A DNA stretch of 64,000 nt. Origin: Rikenellaceae bacterium. Lineage in GTDB: Bacteria; Bacteroidota; Bacteroidia; Bacteroidales; Rikenellaceae. Position numbers and translations under genes: made by a program. Positions 1 to 10,136 of this stretch are shown in pieces. Every line of letters begins with the position of its first letter. Position 1 is the stretch's first letter. The stretch spans positions 1-64,000 of the forward strand of contig JAGBHC010000005.1 in NCBI GenBank assembly GCA_017935625.1. Reading direction: 5' to 3'. The notes below the pieces were generated by a model. The model was not told the origin of the DNA. It made no database searches and saw only the letters and a program-made list of their open reading frames with translations.

Positions 1-682
<682 letters not shown>

Positions 683-704
683 CCGATTTTAAATTTATAT
701 CGTC

Positions 705-955
705 ATGCGTCTTGTTATCGTTGCACCCGACGGCGTGTTGCGCCGTACGCAGGTCGGACAGGTCTCGCTTCCGGGAGAGATGGGGGCATTCACCGTGTTG
801 AAAGGGCATGCGCCGCTGATTGCGCACCTGACGGCCGGGGATATCGTATATGTTCCGGAGAACGGGGCCGAAGAGCGGCTCGCCGTGACGGGCGGGTTCG
901 TCAGGGTGTATAAGGACGAGATAGAGGTCTGTGCGGAGATACCGAACGAAAAGCA

Positions 956-959
<4 letters not shown>
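705..959 (+). CDS. atpC: ATP synthase F1 subunit epsilon (short form)
   Basis: Central-stalk epsilon subunit of F1. At 84 residues it covers only the N-terminal beta-sandwich domain (FPGEMG-like SLPGEMGAFTVLKGHAPLI). The C-terminal two-helix inhibitory domain of the roughly 135-residue E. coli protein is absent, as is common in Bacteroidota. Its stop codon overlaps the atpB start (ATGA, 4 bp), so the two are probably translationally coupled. Without the C-terminal hairpin, epsilon-type inhibition of ATP hydrolysis should not operate here; this is inference from family knowledge. Confidence 0.93.
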
Positions 960-2304
<1,345 letters not shown>

Positions 2305-2324
2305 TCCGATAAAAGAGTCGAACC

Positions 2325-2849
2325 ATGGGACTTTTACAACCGGAATCGGGACTGTTGTTCTGGATGCTGATTGCCTTTGTGGTGGTCTTTTTCCTGCTCT
2401 CCAGATTCGGATTCCCGGCTATCCTGCGTACCATCGAGCAGCGGAAGGAGTACATCGACTCGTCGCTCGCCTCCGCCCGCGCAGCCGAGAGCAAACTCGC
2501 TTCGCTGCACGAACAGGGCGAGGCGATAATAGCGGCAGCCGAGGCACGCCGGACCGAGATTCTCGATGCGGCTGCCGCCGCCCGCGAACAGCTGCTCTCC
2601 GCTGCCCGCGAGCGGGCGGAAGAGGAGGAGAAACGCCTGATGGCGGAGGCGCGGCACGAGGCCGAGGCCGAACGCGAGGCTATCCTGAACGATGCGAAGA
2701 ATCAGGTGGTCATGCTTTCCGTGGCCATTGCGGAGAAACTGTTGCGCGGACAGCTGGACGACCGCACGTCGCAGACCGCTCTGGCCGAGCGTCTGCTCGA
2801 CGAGATGGCCGCTCAGCAAAAGAGTTGTAAGTCATGTACACAGGATTGA
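2325..2849 (+). CDS. atpF: ATP synthase Fo subunit b
   Basis: Peripheral-stalk b subunit, 174 residues. It has a single N-terminal membrane helix (about residues 9-28, LLFWMLIAFVVVFFLL) followed by a long Ala/Glu/Arg-rich helix (about 45-150), the expected right-handed coiled coil. It overlaps the start of atpH by 16 bp, an arrangement that suggests translational coupling of two subunits used in a fixed ratio. Identity rests on architecture and position between atpE and atpH. Confidence 0.93.
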   Translation: MGLLQPESGLLFWMLIAFVVVFFLLSRFGFPAILRTIEQRKEYIDSSLASARAAESKLASLHEQGEAIIAAAEARRTEILDAAAAAREQLLSAARERAEEEEKRLMAEARHEAEAEREAILNDAKNQVVMLSVAIAEKLLRGQLDDRTSQTALAERLLDEMAAQQKSCKSCTQD

Positions 2850-3394
2850 TAGCCAAACGTTATGCCCGGGCGCTCGCCGCATTCGCCGGTGCCGGCGGCC
2901 GCGAAGAGGCCGTCTACGAACAGGTACGGCGGCTGGCGGCCTCCTGCGACGGGCATCCGCAGGTGCGGGAGGTGCTTTCCTCGCCCGTGCTCGGAGCCGA
3001 AGTCAAGAACGAGGCGGTGCATGCGCTGCTGGACGAAGAGATGGAGCCTGTGCTCGACCGTTTCGTGCGGCTGGTCATCGACCATCATCGCGAACGTTTC
3101 CTGGGGTTCATGCTGCACTCCTACGTGGAGCTCTACAAGCAGCGCCACGGCATCGTGGACGTCACGGTGACCACGGCCGCCGAGATGGACGAACGGACGG
3201 CCGGGCGGATTTCGGCCGTCGTGGGAGCCTGCAGCCGGGAAGGAAGCCGGCGCGTCGTGCATGAAAAGGTGGACCCCTCCCTCATCGGCGGGTTCGTCTG
3301 CCGCATAGACGACCTGCTGGTCGATGCCAGTCTGTCGGGGCAGCTTGCCCGCCTGAAAAAGGCTTTGAATAAACCGCAAAATCGAATTGTATAA
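2834..3394 (+). CDS. atpH: ATP synthase F1 subunit delta
   Basis: Delta subunit (OSCP homologue), which links the b stalk to the top of F1. It has 186 residues, starts YTGLIAKRYARALAAFA (the conserved N-terminal helix) and ends with the DPSLIGGFVCRIDD motif typical of delta subunits. It begins inside atpF and ends 3 bp before atpA. Length and both motifs match the family. Confidence 0.94.
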   Translation: MYTGLIAKRYARALAAFAGAGGREEAVYEQVRRLAASCDGHPQVREVLSSPVLGAEVKNEAVHALLDEEMEPVLDRFVRLVIDHHRERFLGFMLHSYVELYKQRHGIVDVTVTTAAEMDERTAGRISAVVGACSREGSRRVVHEKVDPSLIGGFVCRIDDLLVDASLSGQLARLKKALNKPQNRIV

Positions 3395-3397
3395 GAG

Positions 3398-4978
3398 ATG
3401 GAAAAAGAGAATATCAAACCGGCCGAAGTTTCGGACATTCTGCTCTCGGAACTGCAGGGCGTGGACCTCGGGGCGCAGTATGCCGAGGTGGGCACGGTGT
3501 TGCAGGTGAGCGACGGCGTGGTGAGAATCTACGGCCTGAGAAATGCCGAGGCGAACGAACTCCTGGAGTTCGACGACGGCATGAAAGCCGTGGTGATGAA
3601 CCTCGAAGAGGACAACGTGGGTGCCGTGCTGCTCGGTCCCACCGACCGGATAGAGGAGGGCGATACGGTCCGCCGCACGGGGCACACCGCTTCGATACGG
3701 GTCAGCGAACAGATGCTGGGGCGCGTAATCAATCCGTTGGGCGAGGCGCTCGACGGACGGGGCGAGATTGCCGGCGAACGGGTCGAAATGCCCCTCGAGC
3801 GCAAGGCGCCCGGCGTCATCTTCCGTCAGCCGGTGAACCAGCCGCTGCAGACGGGGCTCAAGGCGGTGGATGCCATGATTCCCATCGGCCGCGGACAGCG
3901 CGAGCTGATTATCGGCGACCGGCAGACGGGCAAGACGGCCATCGCCATCGACACCATTCTGAACCAGCGCCGCAACTTCGAGGACGGCGACCCCGTCTAC
4001 TGCATCTACGTGGCCATCGGACAGAAGGCCTCGACCGTAGCTTCGCTCGTGGAGACGCTGCGCGCCCACGGCGCCATGGACTACACGGTGGTGGTGGCGG
4101 CCACGGCTGCCGACCCGGCCGCCATGCAGTATTTCGCTCCGTTCGCGGGTGCGGCCATCGGCGAATATTTCCGCGATACGGGCCGTCATGCGCTGGTCGT
4201 GTACGACGACCTCTCGAAACAGGCCGTGGCCTATCGCGAGGTGTCGCTCGTGCTGCGCCGTCCGTCGGGCCGCGAAGCCTATCCGGGCGATATCTTCTAC
4301 CTGCATTCGCGTCTGCTGGAGCGTGCGGCCAAGATTATCGACCAGCCCGAGGTGGCGCGTCAGATGAACGACCTGCCCGATTCGCTGAAAGAGAAGGTGC
4401 GCGGCGGCGGCTCACTGACCGCACTGCCCATCATCGAGACCCAGGCGGGAGATGTGTCGGCCTACATCCCGACCAACGTGATTTCCATTACCGACGGTCA
4501 GATATTCCTCGACACCAACCTCTTCAACCAGGGTAACCGCCCGGCGGTGGACGTGGGTATCTCGGTGTCGCGCGTGGGCGGCAATGCGCAGATTAAGGCG
4601 ATGAAGAAGGTGGCCGGCACGTTGAAAATCGACCAGGCGCAATATCGCGAGCTGGAGGCATTCTCCAAGTTCAGCAGCGATATGGACGCCGTGACGGCCC
4701 AGGTGCTCGACCGGGGACGTAAGAACACCCGCCTGCTGGTACAGCCCCAGTATGCTCCGATGCCCGTGGAGCAGCAGATTGCGATACTCTATTGCGGTAC
4801 GCACGGCCTGATGCGGGATGTGCCGATAGAGCGGGTGCATGAGTTCGAGAAGCGTCTTCTCGGCGAACTCGAAACCACGGATGTCTATCCCTCCCTGCGC
4901 AAGGGCGTGATGGACGAGCAGGTGAGCGGGCAAATCGAAGCGGTGGCCGACCGGGTGGCCGCATCATTGAAAGCATAG
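3398..4978 (+). CDS. atpA: ATP synthase F1 subunit alpha
   Basis: Non-catalytic alpha subunit, 526 residues. The Walker A loop GDRQTGKT lies near residues 172-179, and the alpha family signature [14 protein letters not shown] is present near residue 385. It sits 3 bp after atpH and 7 bp before atpG. Length and gene position are normal for the family. Confidence 0.97.
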   Translation: MEKENIKPAEVSDILLSELQGVDLGAQYAEVGTVLQVSDGVVRIYGLRNAEANELLEFDDGMKAVVMNLEEDNVGAVLLGPTDRIEEGDTVRRTGHTASIRVSEQMLGRVINPLGEALDGRGEIAGERVEMPLERKAPGVIFRQPVNQPLQTGLKAVDAMIPIGRGQRELIIGDRQTGKTAIAIDTILNQRRNFEDGDPVYCIYVAIGQKASTVASLVETLRAHGAMDYTVVVAATAADPAAMQYFAPFAGAAIGEYFRDTGRHALVVYDDLSKQAVAYREVSLVLRRPSGREAYPGDIFYLHSRLLERAAKIIDQPEVARQMNDLPDSLKEKVRGGGSLTALPIIETQAGDVSAYIPTNVISITDGQIFLDTNLFNQGNRPAVDVGISVSRVGGNAQIKAMKKVAGTLKIDQAQYRELEAFSKFSSDMDAVTAQVLDRGRKNTRLLVQPQYAPMPVEQQIAILYCGTHGLMRDVPIERVHEFEKRLLGELETTDVYPSLRKGVMDEQVSGQIEAVADRVAASLKA

Positions 4979-4985
4979 ATAGGTT

Positions 4986-5858
4986 ATGGCGGCACTCAAA
5001 GAGATAAAGGCGCGTATCGCTTCGGTGAACAATACGCTCAAAATCACTTCGGCCATGAAGATGGTGGCCTCGGCCAAACTCCACCGCGTACAGGCGGCTG
5101 CCGAGGCCCTGAGCGAGTATGAAAAGCGGCTCTCGGGCATCGCTTCGGCCCTTTGCGAGCCGGGGTCGGACGAGAAGAGAAGAGTCTCGCCGCTCGCCCT
5201 GCCTCACCGGAAGATGCAGCGGGTCGCGGTGGTGGCTTTCGCTTCGGACAGTTCGCTTTGCGGCGGATTCAACAACAATGCCGTCCGTGCGCTCTCCGCT
5301 GCGGTGGAGGAGCTGCGGCGGGAGGGGTTCGCACGCATTACGCTCTACCCGGTGGGAGAGAAGATGGTGCAGGCGGTGACCAAGGCCGGGTACGAAGCGA
5401 ATCTCGCCTACCGGGACCTGTCCGGTAAGCCGGATTACGCGCAGGTCGCCCGGCTGGCCGACGAACTGATGGCTGCCTATCTGAAGGAGGATATCGACCG
5501 GGTGTGCGTGGTCTACAACCATTTCCACTCGATGGGGCACCAGGCGCCGCGGCAGGAGCTCTATCTGCCGATGAGCTTCGGACGCTCCGAGGAGCGTTCG
5601 GAGCAGGCGGCCGACGACTATATCTGCGAACCGGAGGCGGAACGCTTGTCGGAGGAGTTGCTGCCCTATGAGTTGCGGACCAAGCTCTATGAGATTCTGC
5701 TCGACCATTCGACATCGGAACATGCGGCACGGATGGTCGCCATGCAGACGGCTACGGACAATGCCCAGGAGTTGCTGGAGGAGTTGTCGCTCACCTATAA
5801 CAAACGCCGCCAGCAGGCAATCACCGACGAGCTGGCCGATATCACGCAGGCCGATTGA
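4986..5858 (+). CDS. atpG: ATP synthase F1 subunit gamma
   Basis: Rotor subunit gamma, 290 residues. The N-terminal helix reads ALKEIKARIASVNNTLKIT followed by SAMKMVASAKL, and the C-terminal helix contains ATDNAQELLEELSLTYNKRRQ, the two strands of the coiled coil that turns inside the alpha3beta3 ring. It is the last gene of the cluster and is followed 21 bp downstream by a strong terminator. Confidence 0.96.
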   Translation: MAALKEIKARIASVNNTLKITSAMKMVASAKLHRVQAAAEALSEYEKRLSGIASALCEPGSDEKRRVSPLALPHRKMQRVAVVAFASDSSLCGGFNNNAVRALSAAVEELRREGFARITLYPVGEKMVQAVTKAGYEANLAYRDLSGKPDYAQVARLADELMAAYLKEDIDRVCVVYNHFHSMGHQAPRQELYLPMSFGRSEERSEQAADDYICEPEAERLSEELLPYELRTKLYEILLDHSTSEHAARMVAMQTATDNAQELLEELSLTYNKRRQQAITDELADITQAD

Positions 5859-5879
5859 CGGAAAGGAAAGGCGATTTGA

Positions 5880-5921
5880 CCCGTCGGTCTTGTGGAGTCA
5901 CAAGACCGACGGGTTGTTTTT
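5880..5921 (+). terminator. Rho-independent terminator of the ATP synthase operon
   Basis: A perfect 15-bp stem (5880-5894 pairing with 5899-5913) with the loop GAGT is followed by TTGTTTTT. It lies 21 bp after the atpG stop and separates the GC-rich operon from the AT-rich patch that follows. Confidence 0.95.
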
Positions 5922-6702
5922 AAGAAAAAGAATAAGATAAAATGAAAAGTTGAGTAGAATTGAGTACTTGATTTATAATGAGTATGTTTTGTGTGTGTTG
6001 GAAAAGTAGTACAGATGCGGGAAACTGGTTGGAAAAGAATATAGAAACAGATGCACTTCCAAATCATTACTCGACATAGGATATACTTTTAACACTAAGA
6101 TTGGCGGAGTATATCAAACAAATGGAACAGGAACACCAAGTTAAGTGTAGTAAGTTCTGCAAATATGAGAATAAGATAAAACGATACTTCCCTGATGTGG
6201 AGAAATTTTGCCTCTGATAGACTTTTGCCGAAATACGCTGCATTTCTCCTAACGGATTATCCAAGAACTATGTGAGTTGAAGAAAGTGAATTTGAGGGGC
6301 GATTTTATTCACCTGAGTTTAATCGTAAATTTCATGCCGAAGGCGTGGTTTTCTCGTAAAAGCAGGACTGGATATTTCCAAGCGTAATGATATTCACATG
6401 TGCACTGGTTCTGGCAGAAAACGCATGAGTAGAGAAATGACTTGGGACTTACTACCCAAAAGTAAAGAAAATCATTCAATGAAAGGGATTTATCAAGGAT
6501 TTTAGCTACTTTTGCAATTGAAGGGTAATCTATTCCAAGATGTACGAAAAAAGAAGAAGCTGTATGCTTATCCTGTAGAACGGAAATATGGAAATAGCAT
6601 AGTGGTTCTCATGCTTATAGTGTAGGCTGCTATTACTACATCTGTATAGAATTTTTTTCAGGCCCTCCGAACTAAGACGTAGCATCGCAGCTCCACGCTT
6701 CG
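5922..6702. other. AT-rich intergenic stretch with decayed coding traces
   Basis: About 780 bp with no gene I can support, and clearly richer in A+T than the operon before it. A 41-codon open stretch on the plus strand at about 6092-6217 (beginning TLRLAEYIKQMEQEHQ) reads like a protein tail, but it has no start signal and no family I recognise. A TACTTTTG promoter-like box occurs near 6507-6514, but nothing convincing follows it. I read the stretch as remnant foreign DNA. Confidence 0.4.
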
Positions 6703-6710
6703 TATTTTTG
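6703..6710 (+). promoter_or_regulatory. Promoter -7 box for the lipoprotein gene
   Basis: TATTTTTG matches the Bacteroidota -7 consensus TAnnTTTG and lies 37 bp before the ATG at 6748. I saw no clear -33 TTTG. Confidence 0.5.
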
Positions 6711-6747
6711 ACAAGTGTCAGTAGTTATCATTAAAATAGCGAATATC

Positions 6748-7419
6748 ATGAAGAAAGTTGTTGCTTTATTATTCTGTGCAGTTGTATTGGTTATGACTTC
6801 TTGTACACTCTCTAACGAGGAAAAAGCTGAGAAATTGGTTAAAGAGACGCTTAAAGATTATCTCTATCATCCAGATTCTTATAAGCCGCTATCAACAAGA
6901 GTTGATAGCATGTTCATTGATGTATCTGCTATTGAGCCTATTATGGAAATCAGCGATAAAATAAAAGATTTGATGTCCAAAATAAACAGCTGTGAAAGAA
7001 AAATTGAATTCGCTGAATCTTCTATGGACATTTGGGCTTCTAGTGGTTATTTTTCTCGATACTCTCGTGGAGAGTATGCACGAGCAAAAAAAGAAAAAAA
7101 AGAAGCCCAATCTGATTTAGATAAATATATCAAGAAACTTTCAGAGCAAATAGCTTCTCTAAAAGAAAATATTGATAAATATTACAAAGGAGTATTTACT
7201 GGTTGGATAGTAAGTCATAGATTTAGGAGTCTTAATGGTGCAGGTTCAATGACCATTCCAGGAGAAGTGATTTTCTTTTGCGATAAAGAGTTTACAACTT
7301 GTAGTGGTTATGACGTTGATAAGTTCGAGAACTTTGCAAAAATCTTGAAAATTGTAGATGAAGCAACTTCTGATGAAGATATAATTGATTATTTTAAAGA
7401 AAATAGTTTTTTACTATAA
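6748..7419 (+). CDS. Predicted lipoprotein with coiled coil, function unknown
   Basis: A 223-residue protein. I chose ATG 6748, not the upstream GTG at 6715, because it gives a clean signal: MKK, a hydrophobic core, then the lipobox MTSC with Cys19. The mature protein has a Lys/Glu-rich region of about residues 80-150 that looks like a coiled coil (SKINSCERKIEFAESS; KEKKEAQSDLDKYIKKL). The C-terminal part (FTGWIVSHRFRSLNG onward) looks globular. Codon use is AT-rich, unlike the neighbours, which suggests recent transfer together with the surrounding patch. No family recognised; the wording recalls small periplasmic lipoproteins of gut Bacteroidales. Confidence 0.75.
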   Translation: MKKVVALLFCAVVLVMTSCTLSNEEKAEKLVKETLKDYLYHPDSYKPLSTRVDSMFIDVSAIEPIMEISDKIKDLMSKINSCERKIEFAESSMDIWASSGYFSRYSRGEYARAKKEKKEAQSDLDKYIKKLSEQIASLKENIDKYYKGVFTGWIVSHRFRSLNGAGSMTIPGEVIFFCDKEFTTCSGYDVDKFENFAKILKIVDEATSDEDIIDYFKENSFLL

Positions 7420-7522
7420 TTCCCGTCTTTTAATAGTATAAAAAGTTAGCTATCGGCAAGATAATAATATCTTACCGATAGCTTCTCTTCTCGGATATGG
7501 AACCTACTTCCAATTGTTCCTG

Positions 7523-8209
7523 TTAGGAACTGTGTTCGAGTTTCATGATGCGGATGGGGCAGGCTGCCACGCATTTGCCGCACTTGATGCAGTCGGTGTG
7601 GAGATAGCCCGTCCGGCTGCCGCGGCAGTCGTAGGGCGTGAGCTGCATGGGGCACACCCGGGCGCAGCTCTTGCACTTCATCTGGCAGGTGGCGGCCACG
7701 CGGATGTTGGTGAAACCGCCGGGCAGCGGGGCCTTTCTGGGCGAAACCCAGGACGAGAGGGTGCCCATGGGGCAGAAGGCGCACCAGGTCCGCGGTGCGT
7801 AGATGAACGAGAGGAGGATGCCTATGACGGTGGTGACCAGTATGATGGTCCAGAAAACCCGTCCCATGGCGTGCCAGTCGCCCCAGGCGAAATACATCTG
7901 CACGCCGAACATCGCGAAGATGAACATCACCATGAACAGACGGAAGCCGAATGTGCGAACGAATTTCGGAATCGGGCGGTGGGGCGAGTATCGGGCCAAC
8001 ACCCGGTCGTAGAAATTGCCGCGCGGGCAGGCGTTCCCGCACCACCACCTTCCGCGTCTGACGGCGAAAGCCACCGGCGCTATCATGCAAATGAGCGCCA
8101 GCAGTCCGATGACGGGGTAGAAGAATCCTATTACGAGGTAGGCCGGCAGTATCCAGTAGAGGGCGTAACCCTTGGTGGGAAAGTGTCTGTGAAATCTTTT
8201 CGTTTCCAT
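7523..8209 (-). CDS. Membrane polyferredoxin (4Fe-4S binding, NapH/YccM-like)
   Basis: A 228-residue inner-membrane iron-sulfur protein. It has hydrophobic segments near residues 18-48, 90-108 and 117-137. Paired cysteine motifs at 57/61 (CGNACPRG) and 143/146 (CAFCPMG) are of the kind seen in NapH, NosR and CcoG relatives. The C-terminus carries two ferredoxin sets: Cys175, 179, 182, 186 and Cys207, 210, 213, 217. It probably passes electrons between the membrane and an unidentified partner. It is transcribed divergently from the OxyR gene with interlocking promoters, which suggests a role in oxidative stress; that part is inference. A specific subfamily cannot be assigned. Confidence 0.85.
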   Translation of the reverse strand: METKRFHRHFPTKGYALYWILPAYLVIGFFYPVIGLLALICMIAPVAFAVRRGRWWCGNACPRGNFYDRVLARYSPHRPIPKFVRTFGFRLFMVMFIFAMFGVQMYFAWGDWHAMGRVFWTIILVTTVIGILLSFIYAPRTWCAFCPMGTLSSWVSPRKAPLPGGFTNIRVAATCQMKCKSCARVCPMQLTPYDCRGSRTGYLHTDCIKCGKCVAACPIRIMKLEHSS

Positions 8210-8231
8210 GTGTATCTGTCTTTTTCTGCTG

Positions 8232-8263
8232 CAAAAGTACCGACACGAAAATCGATTGACAAA
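8232..8263 (-). promoter_or_regulatory. Promoter of the polyferredoxin gene
   Basis: On the minus strand TTTG (8260-8263) lies 20 bp from TACTTTTG (8232-8239), close to the Bacteroidota consensus TTTG-N19/21-TAnnTTTG. The leader to the ATG at 8209 is short. It overlaps the oxyR promoter on the other strand. Confidence 0.7.
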
Positions 8264-8281
8264 CGTTTTTCGCTATCTTTG
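8256..8281 (+). promoter_or_regulatory. Promoter of the oxyR-like gene
   Basis: TTGAC at 8256-8260 and TATCTTTG at 8274-8281, 27 bp before the ATG at 8308. The -33 region overlaps that of the divergent polyferredoxin promoter, so one bound regulator could act on both. Confidence 0.65.
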
Positions 8282-8307
8282 CATTGATTTTATCTATAAT
8301 ATCCGCG

Positions 8308-9234
8308 ATGACACTTCAGCAACTCAAGTACATCATAGCCATCGACAGGCATCGCAGCTTCGTGCGTGCCGCCGACGAACTCGGCATAACCCAGCCCACG
8401 CTGAGCTCGCTTCTCCAGAAACTCGAGAGCGAGCTGGACGTGTGCATATTCGACCGCTCCAACAAGAGTGTCGCTCCCACGGCGGTCGGGCAGAAAATCC
8501 TGCGCCAGGCCCGGCGGGTCGTGAACGAAGCGGAGCGCATGACCGAATTGGTGGCCGAGGAGAAGGGGTCGGTGACCGGCCCGCTCAACCTGTCGGTCGG
8601 ACCGACTATCGCTCCCTACCTTCTCCCCCGGTTCATCAGGACATATACGGAGATGTTCCCGCAGGTCGGGCTCTCCATCGCGGAGATGAAGGCCGAGGCG
8701 ATGCTCGACGCTTTGCGGCTGGGGCAGCTCGACGCCGGAATCGGCATCGGCGGGCATGTGCGCGAGGGGATTCTGGAGATACCGTTGTATACCGAGCCCT
8801 TCTGGGTGTATATCGCCGAGAGCTGCTGGCGCAAACTGCCGGTGTTCAAGCCTGAGAATCTCGAACACGAGCAGATGTGGATAATGAAGGAGTCGCAATG
8901 CCTGCGGGAGAGCGCTTTCAGCTTCTGCAAGGCCCGCGGCGTCGGCAAACGCATCTACGAGGCGGGGAGTGTCGAGACGCTGATACGCATCGTGGACGAG
9001 AACGGAGGCTTCACCATCATTCCCGAGATGCACCTGTCCATGCTCACCGAGAAGCAGCGGCAGAACGTCCGCCGCATCGAGGGCGATTACCTCTCCCAGC
9101 GTCGGGTTTCAATCTACATCCGGGAGGACTTCATCCGGGCGCGGATGCTCGACAGCGTGGTCGGGGCATTGGCTGCGTTCATTCCCAAAAAGATGCTGGC
9201 CGAGCGGATTGCGAAGCACGGCGTCAGGTTGTGA
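8308..9234 (+). CDS. oxyR: LysR-family regulator, OxyR type
   Basis: A 308-residue transcription factor: N-terminal winged helix-turn-helix (about residues 1-60, AADELGITQPTLSSLLQKLE) and a LysR substrate-domain fold. It carries Cys198 and Cys207 in CLRESAFSFC, the same spacing as the redox pair Cys199/Cys208 of E. coli OxyR (CLRDQALGFC type). A glycine-rich turn follows at a comparable distance (NGGFTIIPEM). It should sense peroxide by disulfide formation and control antioxidant genes. The start at ATG 8308 fits the promoter and the usual MTLQQLKY N-terminus. The divergent polyferredoxin gene is the obvious local target. Confidence 0.9.
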   Translation: MTLQQLKYIIAIDRHRSFVRAADELGITQPTLSSLLQKLESELDVCIFDRSNKSVAPTAVGQKILRQARRVVNEAERMTELVAEEKGSVTGPLNLSVGPTIAPYLLPRFIRTYTEMFPQVGLSIAEMKAEAMLDALRLGQLDAGIGIGGHVREGILEIPLYTEPFWVYIAESCWRKLPVFKPENLEHEQMWIMKESQCLRESAFSFCKARGVGKRIYEAGSVETLIRIVDENGGFTIIPEMHLSMLTEKQRQNVRRIEGDYLSQRRVSIYIREDFIRARMLDSVVGALAAFIPKKMLAERIAKHGVRL

Positions 9235-9289
9235 CCGGACGCCGTCGGGCGCTGGGAGGGAGCGCGGCAATCACTGTGCGCGAACGCGC

Positions 9290-9556
9290 TTATCTGCTGT
9301 GGGGCCGACGGGCTATCCGCCGGATTTGTTCCCGGTAAATCAGGCAGGCGGCGGTGAAGTAGACGCCGGTCTGAATCCAGAGGCCGCGCAGCTCGAAGGC
9401 GATGTCGGAGAGCGTCGCGCCCATCGACTGAATGCGGACATAGCCGTTCATGCCGAAGGTGGAGGGGAAGAGGCAGGCGACCCCTTTCCAGAAAGCGGGG
9501 ACGGAAGACCACGGCCACGACACGCCGGAGATGAAGAGTAGCGGCACGGATGCCAC
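9290..9556 (-). pseudogene. ABC-2 type transporter permease, C-terminal remnant
   Basis: About 88 codons read like the last transmembrane part of an ABC-2/DrrB-type export permease: [18 protein letters not shown], then a [20 protein letters not shown] loop, then a final membrane segment and a short basic tail. A full permease has about 370-400 residues, so most of the gene is missing. The homology stops at about 9550, exactly where a truncated phosphofructokinase begins on the opposite strand. I take this as a dead fragment left by a deletion or recombination. Confidence 0.7.
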
Positions 9557-10118
9557 GATAGGTTACGATACGGCCCTCAATACGATTATGGAGGCCATCG
9601 ACCGGCTGCGCGATACGGCGACGAGTCACGAACGTCTCTTCTTCGTGGAGGTCATGGGGCATACGGCGGGTTATCTCGCACTCAACGGAGCCATCGCATC
9701 GGGTGCCGAAGCGGCCATCATCCCCGAGATGGAGACCGAAGTGGACCAGCTGGCCGAGCTCATCAGCAACGGATTCCGCAAGAGCAAGAATTCGGCGATT
9801 GTATTGGTGGCGGAGAATCCGCAGACGGGCGGAGCATTGGGGTTGGCCGAACGTGTCAAAAAGGAATTTCCGCAATACGATGCCCGAGTGACGATTCTGG
9901 GACACCTCCAACGGGGCGGCTCGCCGACTTCGCTGGACCGGATTCTCGCCTCGCGTCTGGGCGAATCCGCCGTCAGAGCGCTCATGGAGGGGCAGCGGAA
10001 CGTGATGATTGGCGTAAGAAACAGCCAAATCGTCTATGTGCCTTTCTCGAAAGCCATTCAGCACGACAAAGGCATCAATCGCGACTACGTGGAACTGGTG
10101 CGGATGCTGTCGATATAA
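9553..10118 (+). pseudogene. pfkA: 6-phosphofructokinase, C-terminal remnant
   Basis: About 188 codons match the C-terminal 60% of ATP-dependent phosphofructokinase: [33 protein letters not shown] (substrate site), [23 protein letters not shown] and the end VRMLSI. The N-terminal half with the ATP loop and the catalytic TxDxD motif is missing. The open frame continues upstream to 9450, but only through DNA antisense to the ABC permease remnant, so no intact enzyme can be made. The frame itself is unbroken, which suggests a fairly recent event. Confidence 0.8.
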
Positions 10119-10136
10119 CTGCGGAATTATCAAAGA

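Noticed and set aside
2813-4306. 497-codon minus-strand open frame over atpH and atpA
   Set aside because: Antisense shadow of GC-rich genes; His/Arg-rich text with no family pattern.
9450-10118. 222-codon plus-strand frame as a complete gene
   Set aside because: Its first 34 or so codons are antisense to the permease remnant; only the PfkA part is real, and that is truncated.
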